Positions 1 to 9,145 of a DNA stretch of 64,000 nucleotides are shown in pieces (position 1 is the stretch's first letter; every line of letters begins with the position of its first letter). This stretch comes from CAVXHV01 sp963761445. Lineage in GTDB: Bacteria > Planctomycetota > Planctomycetia > Isosphaerales > Isosphaeraceae. The stretch lies in assembly GCA_963761445.1 (NCBI GenBank), contig CAVXHV010000019.1, positions 124,001-188,000 on the forward strand. The letters run 5' to 3'. The notes beneath the pieces are model-generated. The model was not told the DNA's origin. It worked only from the letters and a program-made list of their open reading frames with translations, and searched no databases. The position numbers and the translations under genes were made by a program.

Positions 1-178
1 GTGAAGCTCACCCATCGGCTCGTTCCACCCCGCTTTAAAGTTGCAGCCTGAATCCGAGAGTTCAATCCACACGCGCCGGTCGAACCCAGGGCTCGAGAGC
101 CTTTGCCCGCGGCGACGAGGCATTATAATGTCGGCGGGATCTACCGACAACCGAGCTCGCGCCGAAGGAGGGCCTGCG

Positions 179-1319
179 GTGGTCCGCGACCTGGTCCGAG
201 ACGAAGTCGTGCTGTCGGCTCAAACCTGGGTTGTGAAGGTTGGCACGAGCGTGCTCACCGCGGCCGACGGCACGCTCGACCCCGACCGGGTCGGCCACCT
301 GGCTGAGCAAATCAGCCTGGTGATGGACCAGGGCCGCCGGATCGCACTCGTCAGCTCCGGTGCGGTCGGGGCGGGCATGGGCCAGCTCGGCTGGAAGCGC
401 CGGCCCGAGAACCTGCGGCAGCTTCAGGCCGCCGCCGCGGTCGGGCAGGCTTATCTGATCCGTGCCTATGACGAAGGCCTGCGTCGACAAGGGCGGCACG
501 CAGCTGCAAATTCTCTTGACGCATGAAGATTTCGACAGCCGGCCGCGCTACCTCAATGTGAGAAACACGCTCAATGCTCTGTTCGAATGCGACGCTGTGC
601 CGATCATCAACGAAAACGATACCATCAGCGTCGACGAAATGAAGCTGGGCGACAACGATCAGTTGGCGGCGATGGTCACCAACCTGCTCCAGGCGCCCTT
701 ACTCGTGATCTTGAGCGTCGTGGAGGGGCTTTACCGCACGATGGGAGAGCGGCCGGGCGCCGGTGAGATAGTGCCCCTCGTATCTCAAATCGACGACGAG
801 GTACTTGCGCTGGCCGCCCGTGGGCGCAGCGCGCTGGGAACTGGCGGAATGCAGAGCAAGCTGACAGCGGCCCGGCGGGTGACCCTGGCGGGAGGGTCGG
901 TCATCATCGCATCGGGAATCGAGCGCGAGCCGCTCACGCGCATCCTGTCCGGAGAGCCGCTGGGCACCTTGTTCCTGGCTCATGGGGCGCGGCATAAAGC
1001 CCGTAAACGCTGGATCGGGCTGACGGCGCGGCCAAGAGGCTACTACGTCGTCGACGATGGCGCGCGTCGCGCGCTCGAGTGGAGCTCGAAGAGCCTGCTC
1101 GCGATCGGAATTGTCGAAGTCGTGGGTGATTTCGAGAAGGGCGACGTGATCGGAATTCGGGACCGGTCGGGCTGCGAATTCGCGCGTGGGCTCACGAATT
1201 ATGCGGCACCCGACGCCAAACGAATCCAGGGCCTGCGCACCGTCGAGGCCCGCAACGCGCTCGGCGTGGCGGCTTACGACGAAGTCGTCCACCGCGACAA
1301 CCTGGCGCTGATTGTGTGA
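179..1319 (+). CDS. proB: Glutamate 5-kinase (frame interrupted once)
   Basis: Phosphorylates glutamate in the first step of proline synthesis. The N-terminal amino-acid kinase domain is clear (VVKVGTSVLT, VSSGAVGAG, INENDTIS, GDNDQLAA), and a C-terminal PUA-like domain follows. I chose the GTG at 179 because AAGGAGG lies 7 bases upstream; an ATG at 128 is in frame but has no such site. An extra base near 506 breaks the frame: the first part reads GRHAA and the second continues QILLTHEDFD, which together give the conserved family sequence. With that base removed the product is about 379 residues, a normal PUA-type ProB length. proA is not adjacent. The break is more likely a sequence error than gene loss, since both halves are well conserved. 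Confidence 0.9.
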
Positions 1320-1386
1320 GGAAATCGCACGTCGTCGAAAGTCCGGACCTCACGGCATCGGAATCCCCGAAAACTCGAACGGGATA

Positions 1387-2755
1387 TCAACGTCGGTTCG
1401 AGCGACCGAGATAGTAGCGCAGCTCCTTGGGAGGGCCAGATCGCAGCGAGCTGGTGACCGTGAGAGTGACGTGTGAGTTCTCGGCGTCGGCGATCGATTG
1501 AAACCACGGGATCAGGTGGTCGCTCGAGTCGAGCACGTCGATCTGAAGCTGATCTTGCCCGGTGCGAGGGAAGAGCAAATTGTAGCCGTCGGATTCGCCG
1601 CTCGAGGGCGCATCCGGGCCATTCGTTTTGATCGAAAGCTCGACCAAGGTTTGCCGCGAGTCGGGGAGGGCGCGGACGCTGTGCACGGTCAACTGAGAGT
1701 CGGAGTTCTCGAACGTCTTGCCCACACTTTTTTCGAGCGGGACGATCAGCGGTCCGGGGCGGCGTGAGCAGACGGTGACCGGAATCGTTCCGCGCATCGT
1801 CTTGATTGTGTCGCCGGGATCGGCCGGGCGTTGCAACTGGGCGTGGGTTTCCATCACGGGCCCGTGCGGCGCGCCGAAGTATCCGCGGAAATTGAGCGCC
1901 TGAGACTGGCGGCCCGAATAGATCAGAGAATTGCCGTGGTCATCGAGGGCTTCCTGGAGTCGAAGCTCGCCGCGCGGGGCCAGCGACAATCGGGGCTCGG
2001 CGGCAACCACGAACTGGGCGGTAAACTGCACCGTCGTGACCGGGTTGAGCCGGGCCAGACGACCGCGCGTGCGCCCCTCCTGGCCGGCACGGACGGCGGG
2101 ACGGGGAGGAGCCGGCACGGCGCCCAGATCGTTACCGCCGGGCACGTAAGTCAGCCGTCGCTGATAATCGACGCCCAGGAGCCGCACGCGGAACGGTCCA
2201 TGGTCCGAGATCGGCGTCAGGGTACGAACGACGCCTTCGGTGAGAGCGAAAACCTGGTCCTGGTGACCGGCGAAGCCCTGCATGCCGGGGTTGTACTGGA
2301 GCGATGCGGCGTCGCAGAGGTCGTCAAGTGCCTTCCAGAAGGTCTGACTCTGGGAATGGCGGAGCGTGATGCGCTGATTCTTCCACCGCGGGAGGTTTTG
2401 CGGATAGAGGGCGATCTTGAAGCCGGTCTGGCGGCTGAGCGAGCTCGCCACGTCGGCAAGCGTCGTGCCCTCAAAATCAAGCCGGACGGACGTGGGTTGG
2501 GTCAAGAGTGCCGTCTCGATTTTGACCAGCAGGGTCTGTGCCCGGGTTTTGATTTCCATGTCGCGCGACTGGCGTGCGGCGCGCAGGCCCGGCAAGGCCG
2601 GGCTACCGATCGCGCTCGAGCTCGAGTGCTGCCGCCTGGCGGTCGGCGAATCGCGGCGCACCAAGCTGGCGCACGAGTGCGGCCAGATTCGGAGCGGCCT
2701 CGGCCTGCGTCAATTGTCCCAGGGTGACAGCCACCAAGAAGAGCGCAGCACTCAT
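1387..2755 (-). CDS. Secreted HEAT-like/STN-like protein of unknown function (frame interrupted once)
   Basis: The reading begins at ATG 2755 with a signal peptide (MSAALFLVAVTLGQLTQAEA), followed by one degenerate HEAT-like unit (QLGAPRFADRQAAALELER). An extra base near 2611 then moves the rest into another frame (IGSPALPGLRAARQ), exactly where such units normally continue with an ALP-LR helix. The next part (TTLADVASSLSRQTGFKIAL) resembles the STN/secretin N-terminal fold that planctomycetes often use outside secretins. The remainder is beta-rich with no motif I recognise. The corrected product is about 455 residues. A GGAAGGGG ribosome site lies about 12 bases upstream of the start. The protein is probably periplasmic or envelope-associated; I cannot assign a function. 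Confidence 0.7.
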
Positions 2756-3108
2756 GGTCCCGAACCCCTTCCAGCTTGACCGGCCCTCCTGGCCGTTACA
2801 GCCGGCACGGATAGAAGCCAAACCCGACCGTTGGACTGCGATCAATCATAACCGATCCCGTGCGCGGTTCCACCTGCGGGCCCAAAAGTTATCGCGAACG
2901 CACGACGAGGTTCGTTCTGCGCCCGGCCAGGCTGCACGACCCGACGGGGTCATCCGGCAAAAAACGGACCATCGGTCGCATCGACGTGATTTTTCCGAGC
3001 AAGGAGCTGACCGAGTGGAACTTATGGGTAGCGAACGACGATGTAATTGATACAATGGCTTGGCGGCACTGCGCCCGCGATTGGGTGCATTCAAGAGGAG
3101 ACGGAGAC
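2756..3108. other. Divergent intergenic region
   Basis: This stretch of about 350 bases separates two divergently transcribed secreted-protein genes and must hold both promoters. No RNA gene, repeat or convincing operator was seen. The short reading frames here have no start context or family resemblance. Confidence 0.5.
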
Positions 3109-3881
3109 ATGACCTGGACTCGCGACCGGTGGATGCGATTTGTGTTCGCGGGGTTCTGCATCACAGCGTCGCAGCAAGGGACTGGCGCTGCGGTCGCCCA
3201 AGGCTTTGGCCCGGATCCGTTCCGGCCTTACAATTCTCAATACGACCAGTACGTCTATCCGATCAGGCCCGAGACCGGCGGCGCGGCCGCGCCGCGCGCG
3301 GACTGTCGCGGGGCGAGACTACATTTGAACGCTGGATGAACGAGCAGGACGGGGGCTCTCGTCTCGAATCAGATCGCTACGGAGTCGGCGGGCGCTACTG
3401 GAGAGTGCGAACAGATCTCGAGTCGGACAGGCGCGAACTTGCCAGGAAACGGAATGCTCGCCGCAATGCGGAAACAGGATCGATCACACAGAAGTATCTG
3501 GCATACTTTTCCGAGGAAAACCCCACGAAGCGGGCCATTCTGCTGCGGGATTACAGCTCCAACCGTCGCGGCGCTGAAGCGGAATCACCGGACGATGGCA
3601 CGGATAGGGCTGCGCCGCGCGGGCGAGCAGGCGGGCGAGCCAATGCGCTCGGGCCGCGCGGGTCCTCGGAAAAAGCCGGTGAAGAAAAGAGCACCAGACG
3701 CATCCCACCAGCGCCGCCCCTATCGGGAGTATCGCGTGGATCAAGCCGTTCACAGCGACGGCCGAGCGAAGTGCTTGATCGCGCTCGAAGGACCGATGAC
3801 GGCAACATGGATTCCGAAAAATCGCCTTCGAGTAAGCGCTCGAAACGAAGAGCGCCGGCGGCCCCTGCAGTAGATGAATGA
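3109..3881 (+). CDS. Secreted hypothetical protein, planctomycete type (frame interrupted once)
   Basis: ATG 3109 follows AGGAGAC and begins a signal peptide (MRFVFAGFCITASQQGTGAA). The mature N-terminus reads QGFGPDPFRPYNSQYDQYVY, a Pro/Tyr-rich opening that I associate from memory with conserved planctomycete secreted proteins. A missing base around 3290-3305 shifts the frame. Reading continues as TFERWMNEQDGG, RYGVGGRYWRV and KYLAYFSEENPTKRAILLRDY, ending in a long Arg/Ser/Pro-rich low-complexity tail. The corrected length is about 257 residues. The position of the C-terminus is uncertain, because the tail lacks conserved features and another indel there would not be noticed. Function is unknown. 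Confidence 0.55.
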
Positions 3882-4094
3882 GCCCCCCATTCGGCGCAAC
3901 CCGATTGGCTCTGCGCTGGCGAAAGGAAATCACTAGCTCGTTGACGGTGGGTTTTCCTTCCATACAATGAACGCACGCCGGAACCGCCAAGGGCCGTGGT
4001 GGTCTGGGGTGAATGCCGGCTGGCCCGGACTGCGGAAGTGCCGCGGGCCACGATGGTGACTTGCTGAGTGTTGTCGCATTCGTTCGCCCGTGAT

Positions 4095-4119
4095 CCCGGA
4101 AGCTCTCCGGGTTTTTTTT
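4095..4119 (+). terminator. Intrinsic terminator upstream of the nuo operon
   Basis: CCCGGA-AGCTC-TCCGGG is followed directly by eight T residues. It is a six-pair GC-rich stem with a five-base loop and a U-tract, so a canonical rho-independent terminator for rightward transcription. It lies about 210 bases after the preceding gene and insulates the nuo operon. Confidence 0.8.
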
Positions 4120-4127
4120 GAACTGAC

Positions 4128-4147
4128 TTTGTGAAACACTTCACAAA
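4128..4147. promoter_or_regulatory. CRP/FNR-type palindromic operator candidate upstream of nuoA
   Basis: TTTGTGAAACACTTCACAAA is a perfect 8+8 inverted repeat with a four-base spacer and contains an exact TGTGA-N6-TCACA, the binding consensus of CRP-family regulators. It sits between the upstream terminator and the nuoA ribosome site, about 40 bases before the start codon. That places it at or just upstream of the presumed operon promoter. The regulator itself is not encoded in this window. Confidence 0.6.
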
Positions 4148-4187
4148 CGTGACGGGATGGGGAAGCCGGTCGAGGAGTGGCTGAAGG

Positions 4188-4594
4188 ATGGGATTGGAAT
4201 TCACGCCGGTCTTTTTGTTGCTGATCGTGGCGAGCGGCATTGCAGCGAGCATGATCGTGGCCAGCGCCTTTTCGCGCCGAAGAGGCTCACGCAGGTAAAG
4301 CAGATGCCCTACGAATCGGGGATGGACCCCAAGACAGACGCCCGCCAGCGGTTTGATGTCCGGTTTTACCTGGTCGCCATCGTCTTTCTGTTGTTCGATG
4401 TGGAGCTGCTTTTTCTTTATCCCTGGGCCGTGGCCCAGTGGAGCGAGACGGCACCGATCGTTGCGGGCGCCGCGGCGGCGGGGGTCCCAGCCGTATTTCG
4501 CGGGCTGGTGTTCTGGGAAATCATGGTCTTCATTGTGATCTTGGGGGCGGCGTTCGCGTACGCTTGGCGGAAAGGGGTGTTCGAATGGCGATAG
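4188..4594 (+). CDS. nuoA: NADH-quinone oxidoreductase subunit A (frame interrupted once)
   Basis: A small membrane subunit of complex I. ATG 4188 follows GAGGAG by 10 bases and encodes the first membrane helix (FTPVFLLLIVASGIAASMIV). A missing base near 4270 shifts the frame, after which the conserved part continues: KQMPYESGMDP, RFDVRFYLVAIVFLLFDVE and the third helix. The corrected product is about 135 residues, the normal length. It is the first gene of a full 14-subunit operon, and its end overlaps nuoB. Confidence 0.9.
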
Positions 4595-5310
4595 GTGGCC
4601 GGGATGGCGGGCCTTTGCCTGCGCGGCCGGATTCTGCGCTGGGTGCGACCCTTCAGGTCGGGCCTTCCGGGACCGGTGCGACGCCCGAAAATACGTTCGT
4701 CACGAAGCGCGATGCGGTGGTGAACTGGTGCCGGAAATACAGCCTCTGGCCGATGCCGTTCGCGACGGCATGCTGCGGAATCGAGCTGATGGCCGTGGGA
4801 GCCAGTCGGTTCGACATCGCCCGCTTCGGCGCCGAGGTGATGCGGTTCAGCCCGCGGCAGTGCGACTTGATGATCGTTGCCGGACGGGTCGCCATGAAGA
4901 TGATGCCCGTGCTCCAGCGGATCTGGCTGCAGATGCCCGAGCCCAAGTGGTGTATCAGCATGGGCGCCTGCGCATCCACCGGCGGCGTTTTCGACACATA
5001 CGCAGTGGTACAGGGAGTCGATCGATTCATCCCGGTCGACGTGTACATACCAGGCTGCCCGCCCCGACCGGAGCAGATCCTTCGGGCATTGATCGACATC
5101 CAGGAGAAAATTCAGAAAGGTGGAACGATGTCGGGCGCAGGAGGGCTGCCCGAGCTGCTCGAGCGCGAGAAGTACCTGGCCGATAAGAGTTCCTCGCCGC
5201 TCGGTCGCGCAATCGCGCGACGAGCGCGGAGACGAAGAACGGTTCGGTTACCGCCTTCCCGGCGGCGAGGCGACGCTCGGGGAAGCGGAATCACACTAGA
5301 ACTTCCATGA
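4585..5310 (+). CDS. nuoB: NADH-quinone oxidoreductase subunit B
   Basis: The peripheral-arm subunit that carries the last iron-sulphur cluster, N2. All four cluster cysteines are visible (ATACCGIEL, MGACASTGG, IPGCPPRPE). ATG 4585 overlaps the nuoA stop and follows AAAGGGG. The last 40 or so residues are an unusual Arg-rich run. Removing one C at about 5200 gives instead a natural-looking tail (DERGDEERFGYRLPGG) that stops at 5299, so the true C-terminus is probably in the other frame. The start of nuoC lies within the last codons as read here. Confidence 0.92.
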   Translation: MAIGGRDGGPLPARPDSALGATLQVGPSGTGATPENTFVTKRDAVVNWCRKYSLWPMPFATACCGIELMAVGASRFDIARFGAEVMRFSPRQCDLMIVAGRVAMKMMPVLQRIWLQMPEPKWCISMGACASTGGVFDTYAVVQGVDRFIPVDVYIPGCPPRPEQILRALIDIQEKIQKGGTMSGAGGLPELLEREKYLADKSSSPLGRAIARRARRRRTVRLPPSRRRGDARGSGITLELP

Positions 5311-5840
5311 GCAGTGACATGTCCATCGCTACTGATCCCCACGCCGCCACCCTCGAGAAGCTCGGTCGAGAGCTTGGCGAGGGCGTCTTCAGCATGTCGC
5401 GCTTTCGCGACAATCTGCGGCTATTCGTGCCGCCCGAGCGGCTCGAAGAGCTGCTGCTGACCACGAAGAGCAAGTGCGGGTTCAACCTGCTCGCGGAGCT
5501 GGGCGCCACCGACTACCTCGGCTACCCCGGGCGGACACGAAGGCGCTACGAGGTCCATTACGTTCTGCGGAATCTCGACAGCTCGGAGTGCTTGATCGTC
5601 AAAGCGGGAGTCGACGACCCCGACCCGGCTCTTCCCTCTGCCATGCCTCTCTGGCCCGGCGCAGACTGGATGGAGCGCGAAGTTTTTGATATGTTCGGTA
5701 TCCGATTTATTGGGCACCCCGACCTGCGGCGGATATTGATGCCCGAGGAATTCACGGCCTACCCGCTGCGGAAGGACTATCCCCTGCGCGGCCGAGGCGA
5801 GCGCCACAATTTTCCGCGGATCTCCCGGGGCGAATCATGA
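5307..5840 (+). CDS. nuoC: NADH-quinone oxidoreductase subunit C
   Basis: The 30-kDa-type peripheral subunit that joins NuoD and NuoB. The family signature is present (YEVHYVLRNLD, WPGADWMEREVFDMFGIRF, HPDLRRILMPE and the closing YPLRKDYPLRGRGE). The length of 177 residues is normal for an unfused NuoC. The start is the ATG at 5307, or the nearby ATG at 5319; neither has a strong ribosome site, which suggests coupling to nuoB translation. Confidence 0.93.
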   Translation: MSSDMSIATDPHAATLEKLGRELGEGVFSMSRFRDNLRLFVPPERLEELLLTTKSKCGFNLLAELGATDYLGYPGRTRRRYEVHYVLRNLDSSECLIVKAGVDDPDPALPSAMPLWPGADWMEREVFDMFGIRFIGHPDLRRILMPEEFTAYPLRKDYPLRGRGERHNFPRISRGES

Positions 5841-5871
5841 CCGCGCCTACACCGTTCATCATGGAGACGGG

Positions 5872-7092
5872 ATGACGACCGACTTGCTCGACCAACCCGC
5901 TCTGGCACCGGAAGAGAAACAAGCGACCTGGACGCTCAACTTCGGGCCTCAGCATCCGGCCACGCACACCACGCTCCGGCTCATCCTCGAGCTCGACGGC
6001 GAACGGGTCGAACGAGCCACCCCCGACATCGGGTATCTGCACTCCGGGTTCGAGAAGCTCGGCGAACATTTAAACTTCAACCAGTACGTCACCATCGTCG
6101 ACCGGAAGAACTACATCAGCCCGCCGATGAACGAGGTGGCGTGGCACCACGCAGTCGAAAAGCTCCTGGACATCGAGCTCACTCCGCGCTGCCAGTATAT
6201 CCGCGTCATCATCTCCGAGCTGGCACGAATCAGCGATCATCTGCTTTGCACCGGCGCCGCCGCGCTCGATCTCGGGGCGTTCACCGCTTTTCTGTACGCA
6301 TTCAACCTGCGCGAGCTGATCTACGACGTCTATGAAGAGATGTCGGGCTACCGGTTTCACCCCGGGTACACGCGGGTCGGCGGCGTGCTGCACGACTTCA
6401 ACGACCGTGTGCTCACTCGAATCAAGGCGGTTCTGGACAGCTTTCCCCGCGTGTATTCCGACATGGAAAAGCTGCTCTTTCGGAACCGGATTTTTCTGGA
6501 CCGCCTGCGGAACGTGGGCGTGCTCTCGAAGGGCGACGCCGTCGCCTACTCCTGCACCGGGCCGATCGCGCGGGCCAGCGGTGTGACGAGCGACCTCCGC
6601 AAGGATGCGCCCTACCTCGTCTACCCCGAGCTCGATTTCGAGGTACCCTATACAGACGAGGGTGACTCCTGGGCCCGGTTCATCGTGCGGATGGAAGAAA
6701 TGCGGCAGAGCCACAAGATTCTCACACAGGCAATCAAGCAATTGCCCAAAGGCCCCGTCAACGTGGCGATCGCTGAGAAGTTTCCCTTGCCCGACAAGCT
6801 CACGACCTACAACAGCATGGAAGGCCTGATCCAGCATTTCGAGCTGATCATGCCCAACCGGGGAGTGGAGACGCCGCACGACGAGATCTACGCGGCGGTC
6901 GAAAGCCCCAACGGCGAGCTCGGCTATTACCTGGTCTGCGACGGCAGCCAGACGGCCTGGCGGGTGCGCACCCGGCCCCCCTCGTTCATTCACTTTGCAG
7001 TGTTTCCCAAGATCATCAAGGGCCTCATGCTCGCCGACGTAGTGGCCGTGCTCGGCAGCTTGAACATCATCGCCGCCGAGCTTGACCGTTAG
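5872..7092 (+). CDS. nuoD: NADH-quinone oxidoreductase subunit D
   Basis: The 49-kDa-type subunit that forms the quinone pocket together with NuoB. It is complete at 406 residues and highly conserved: FGPQHPATHTTLRL, PDIGYLHSGFEKL, RISDHLLCTG, GYTRVGG and the closing DVVAVLGSLNIIAAELDR. Typical of the family, the quinone-site His and Tyr regions are intact. GAGACGGG precedes the ATG. Confidence 0.97.
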   Translation: MTTDLLDQPALAPEEKQATWTLNFGPQHPATHTTLRLILELDGERVERATPDIGYLHSGFEKLGEHLNFNQYVTIVDRKNYISPPMNEVAWHHAVEKLLDIELTPRCQYIRVIISELARISDHLLCTGAAALDLGAFTAFLYAFNLRELIYDVYEEMSGYRFHPGYTRVGGVLHDFNDRVLTRIKAVLDSFPRVYSDMEKLLFRNRIFLDRLRNVGVLSKGDAVAYSCTGPIARASGVTSDLRKDAPYLVYPELDFEVPYTDEGDSWARFIVRMEEMRQSHKILTQAIKQLPKGPVNVAIAEKFPLPDKLTTYNSMEGLIQHFELIMPNRGVETPHDEIYAAVESPNGELGYYLVCDGSQTAWRVRTRPPSFIHFAVFPKIIKGLMLADVVAVLGSLNIIAAELDR

Positions 7093-7134
7093 GTGAGATT
7101 CTTCTGCGACGATCTTCCACAGGAAGCAACCGCG

Positions 7135-7662
7135 ATGCCAGATGAGCCCGCAAGCGTGAAAAGAAAGCCCGAGCGGATTCCAATCCTTTCCGAGCCGCTC
7201 AAGGAGAAGATCCGCTCGCTGTTCCCGCGTTATCCCAGCAAGCGGGCGGTCACGCTGCCGGCCTTGCACATGGTGCACGAACACCTGCGCTGCGTGCCGC
7301 TTCAGGCGATGGCCGAGATCGCCGAGCTGCTGGAAATCACGGCGGCGGAAGTGCACGACACGATGAGCTTCTACGGCTTCTTCCCGCAGGCGCCGATCGG
7401 CGACTTGCGGGTCTGGATCTGTCGCTCGCTCTCGTGCATGCTGCGTGGCGGCGACCTCATGCTCGAGCATGCCTGCCACAAGCTCGGAATCGAGCCTGGC
7501 GCGACCACCGCTGAAGGCAAGCTGACGGTCGAATTCGCCGAATGCCTGGGAATCTGCGACTTCGCCCCGGCCGCCCTGGCCGACGACGGACGGGTCTTCG
7601 GACCACTCGACGAGACTCAGGTGGATCGGATGCTCGAGGAATTGGTTGCCAGGCCGAGATGA
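7135..7662 (+). CDS. nuoE: NADH-quinone oxidoreductase subunit E
   Basis: The 24-kDa-type thioredoxin-fold subunit of the NADH-dehydrogenase module, with a 2Fe-2S cluster held by CRSLSC and CLGIC. I prefer ATG 7135, which has AGGAAG eight bases upstream, over the GTG at 7093 directly after nuoD. The product is 175 residues. The presence of nuoE, nuoF and nuoG shows this is a full NADH-oxidising enzyme rather than the 11-subunit form that lacks the NADH module. Confidence 0.93.
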   Translation: MPDEPASVKRKPERIPILSEPLKEKIRSLFPRYPSKRAVTLPALHMVHEHLRCVPLQAMAEIAELLEITAAEVHDTMSFYGFFPQAPIGDLRVWICRSLSCMLRGGDLMLEHACHKLGIEPGATTAEGKLTVEFAECLGICDFAPAALADDGRVFGPLDETQVDRMLEELVARPR

Positions 7663-7745
7663 TGGGCGGCCCAGGCCGCTGGATATCAGCCGGAGGACCG
7701 GCGTGACTGGAGTCGAGAAAATCACTTGCCGAGGAGCTCAGAAGA

Positions 7746-9131
7746 GTGCCCGAGTTTGAACCGGTGTTGAGCCGCAACTGGAACTTGACGGACAGCCATA
7801 CGCTCAAGGTGTATGAGTCGCGGGGGGGTTACCAGGCTGCGCACAAGGCACTATCGAGCGATCCCGATTCCGTGGTGACTCTGGTCAAGGACTCGGAGCT
7901 TCGCGGCCGCGGCGGCGCGGGGTTTCCCTGCGGACTCAAGTGGACGTTCCTTCCCAAGGACCGGAAGGAAACGCTCATGTGCATCAACGCCGATGAAAGC
8001 GAGCCGGCCACGTTCAACAACCGACTGCTCATGGAGAAGGACCCGCACCAGCTTCTCGAGGGGATCTTGATCGCCTGCTTCGCCACCAAGGCCACGACGG
8101 CCTATCTGTATCTTCGATTCGAGTACATCCGCGCCTATCGGATTCTCGAAGCCGCGATCGAAGAGGCTCGATCGGCCGGGCATCTGGGACGGAACATTTA
8201 CGGCACCGGCTTCAATCTCGACATCTGGCTGCACCGCGGCGCGGGCGCGTATATCTGCGGTGAGGAGACCGGGCTGATCGAAAGCCTGGAAGGGAAGCGG
8301 GGCTGGCCGCGGATCAAGCCGCCCTTCCCGGCGATCGAGGGTGCTTTTCGCAAACCGACGGTCGTCAACAACGTCGAGACGCTCTGCTGCGTTCCCCACA
8401 TCATCGAGCGTGGCGCAAGCTGGTTCAAGTCGATCGGCACACCCAAGAGCTACGGACCAAAGCTATACTGCGTGTCAGGTCACGTGAACAAGCAAGTCTG
8501 CGTCGAGCTTCCGCTGGGAGTAACCTGCCGGGCCCTGATCGACGAGCACTCAGGCGGAGTCTGGAAGGGGCGGAAAGCAAAGGCGGCCGTGCCGGGGGGC
8601 ATCAGCATGGGGCTGCTCTCGGCGGACGAGCTCGATACTCCGCTTGATTTCGAGAGCCTGCGAAAACCGGGATGCCTTGGGCTGGGAACGGCCGCCGTGA
8701 CGGTCATCGACGACCAGACCAGCATCGTCGACTATCTGTACAACACCTGCCGGTTCTTTGCCCACGAAAGCTGTGGTCAATGCACCCCGTGCCGAGAGGG
8801 CACCGGCTGGCTCTACAAGATGATGAAGCGCATCAAGGCCGGTGGCGGCAGGGTCGAGGACCTGGACATCATGCTGCACATGGCCAACAACATGGGCATC
8901 ATGCCGGGCACGACCATCTGCGGGCTGGCCGACGGCGCGGCCTGGCCGATCAAGAACGCCGTTGTCAAGTTCCGCGGGGAGCTCGAAGAATACATCCGCA
9001 GCCGGCATGACGCGGCCGCGAGCATCACACCGCTGCAAGAAAGCATCGCCCACGGCAAGCGGCCCGAGATCGCACCCAACGCTTCGGGAGGACTGCCGGT
9101 CCTGTCGGGAGTCGGGGCAAGAAGTCACTGA
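7746..9131 (+). CDS. nuoF: NADH-quinone oxidoreductase subunit F
   Basis: The 51-kDa-type subunit that binds NADH and FMN and carries cluster N3. The glycine-rich NADH/FMN motifs (RGRGGAGFPCGLKW and GAGAYICGEETGLIESLEGK) and the 4Fe-4S motif (ESCGQCTPCREGTGW) are intact. The length is 461 residues. It starts with GTG after GAGGAG. The gap of 14 bases to nuoG suggests one transcript. Confidence 0.96.
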   Translation: MPEFEPVLSRNWNLTDSHTLKVYESRGGYQAAHKALSSDPDSVVTLVKDSELRGRGGAGFPCGLKWTFLPKDRKETLMCINADESEPATFNNRLLMEKDPHQLLEGILIACFATKATTAYLYLRFEYIRAYRILEAAIEEARSAGHLGRNIYGTGFNLDIWLHRGAGAYICGEETGLIESLEGKRGWPRIKPPFPAIEGAFRKPTVVNNVETLCCVPHIIERGASWFKSIGTPKSYGPKLYCVSGHVNKQVCVELPLGVTCRALIDEHSGGVWKGRKAKAAVPGGISMGLLSADELDTPLDFESLRKPGCLGLGTAAVTVIDDQTSIVDYLYNTCRFFAHESCGQCTPCREGTGWLYKMMKRIKAGGGRVEDLDIMLHMANNMGIMPGTTICGLADGAAWPIKNAVVKFRGELEEYIRSRHDAAASITPLQESIAHGKRPEIAPNASGGLPVLSGVGARSH

Positions 9132-9145
9132 GGAACGGCAACCAA

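Noticed and set aside
3484..3990. Leftward frame with two hydrophobic stretches opposite the secreted-protein gene
   Set aside because: The hydrophobic runs are complements of Arg/Ala/Pro codons in the low-complexity tail. There is no ribosome site.
6070..7725. Long leftward reading frame of 551 codons
   Set aside because: It is the complement of nuoD and nuoE, which are certain. Its composition (Arg, His, Gly, Asp rich) is typical of a GC-rich antisense frame, with no family motif.
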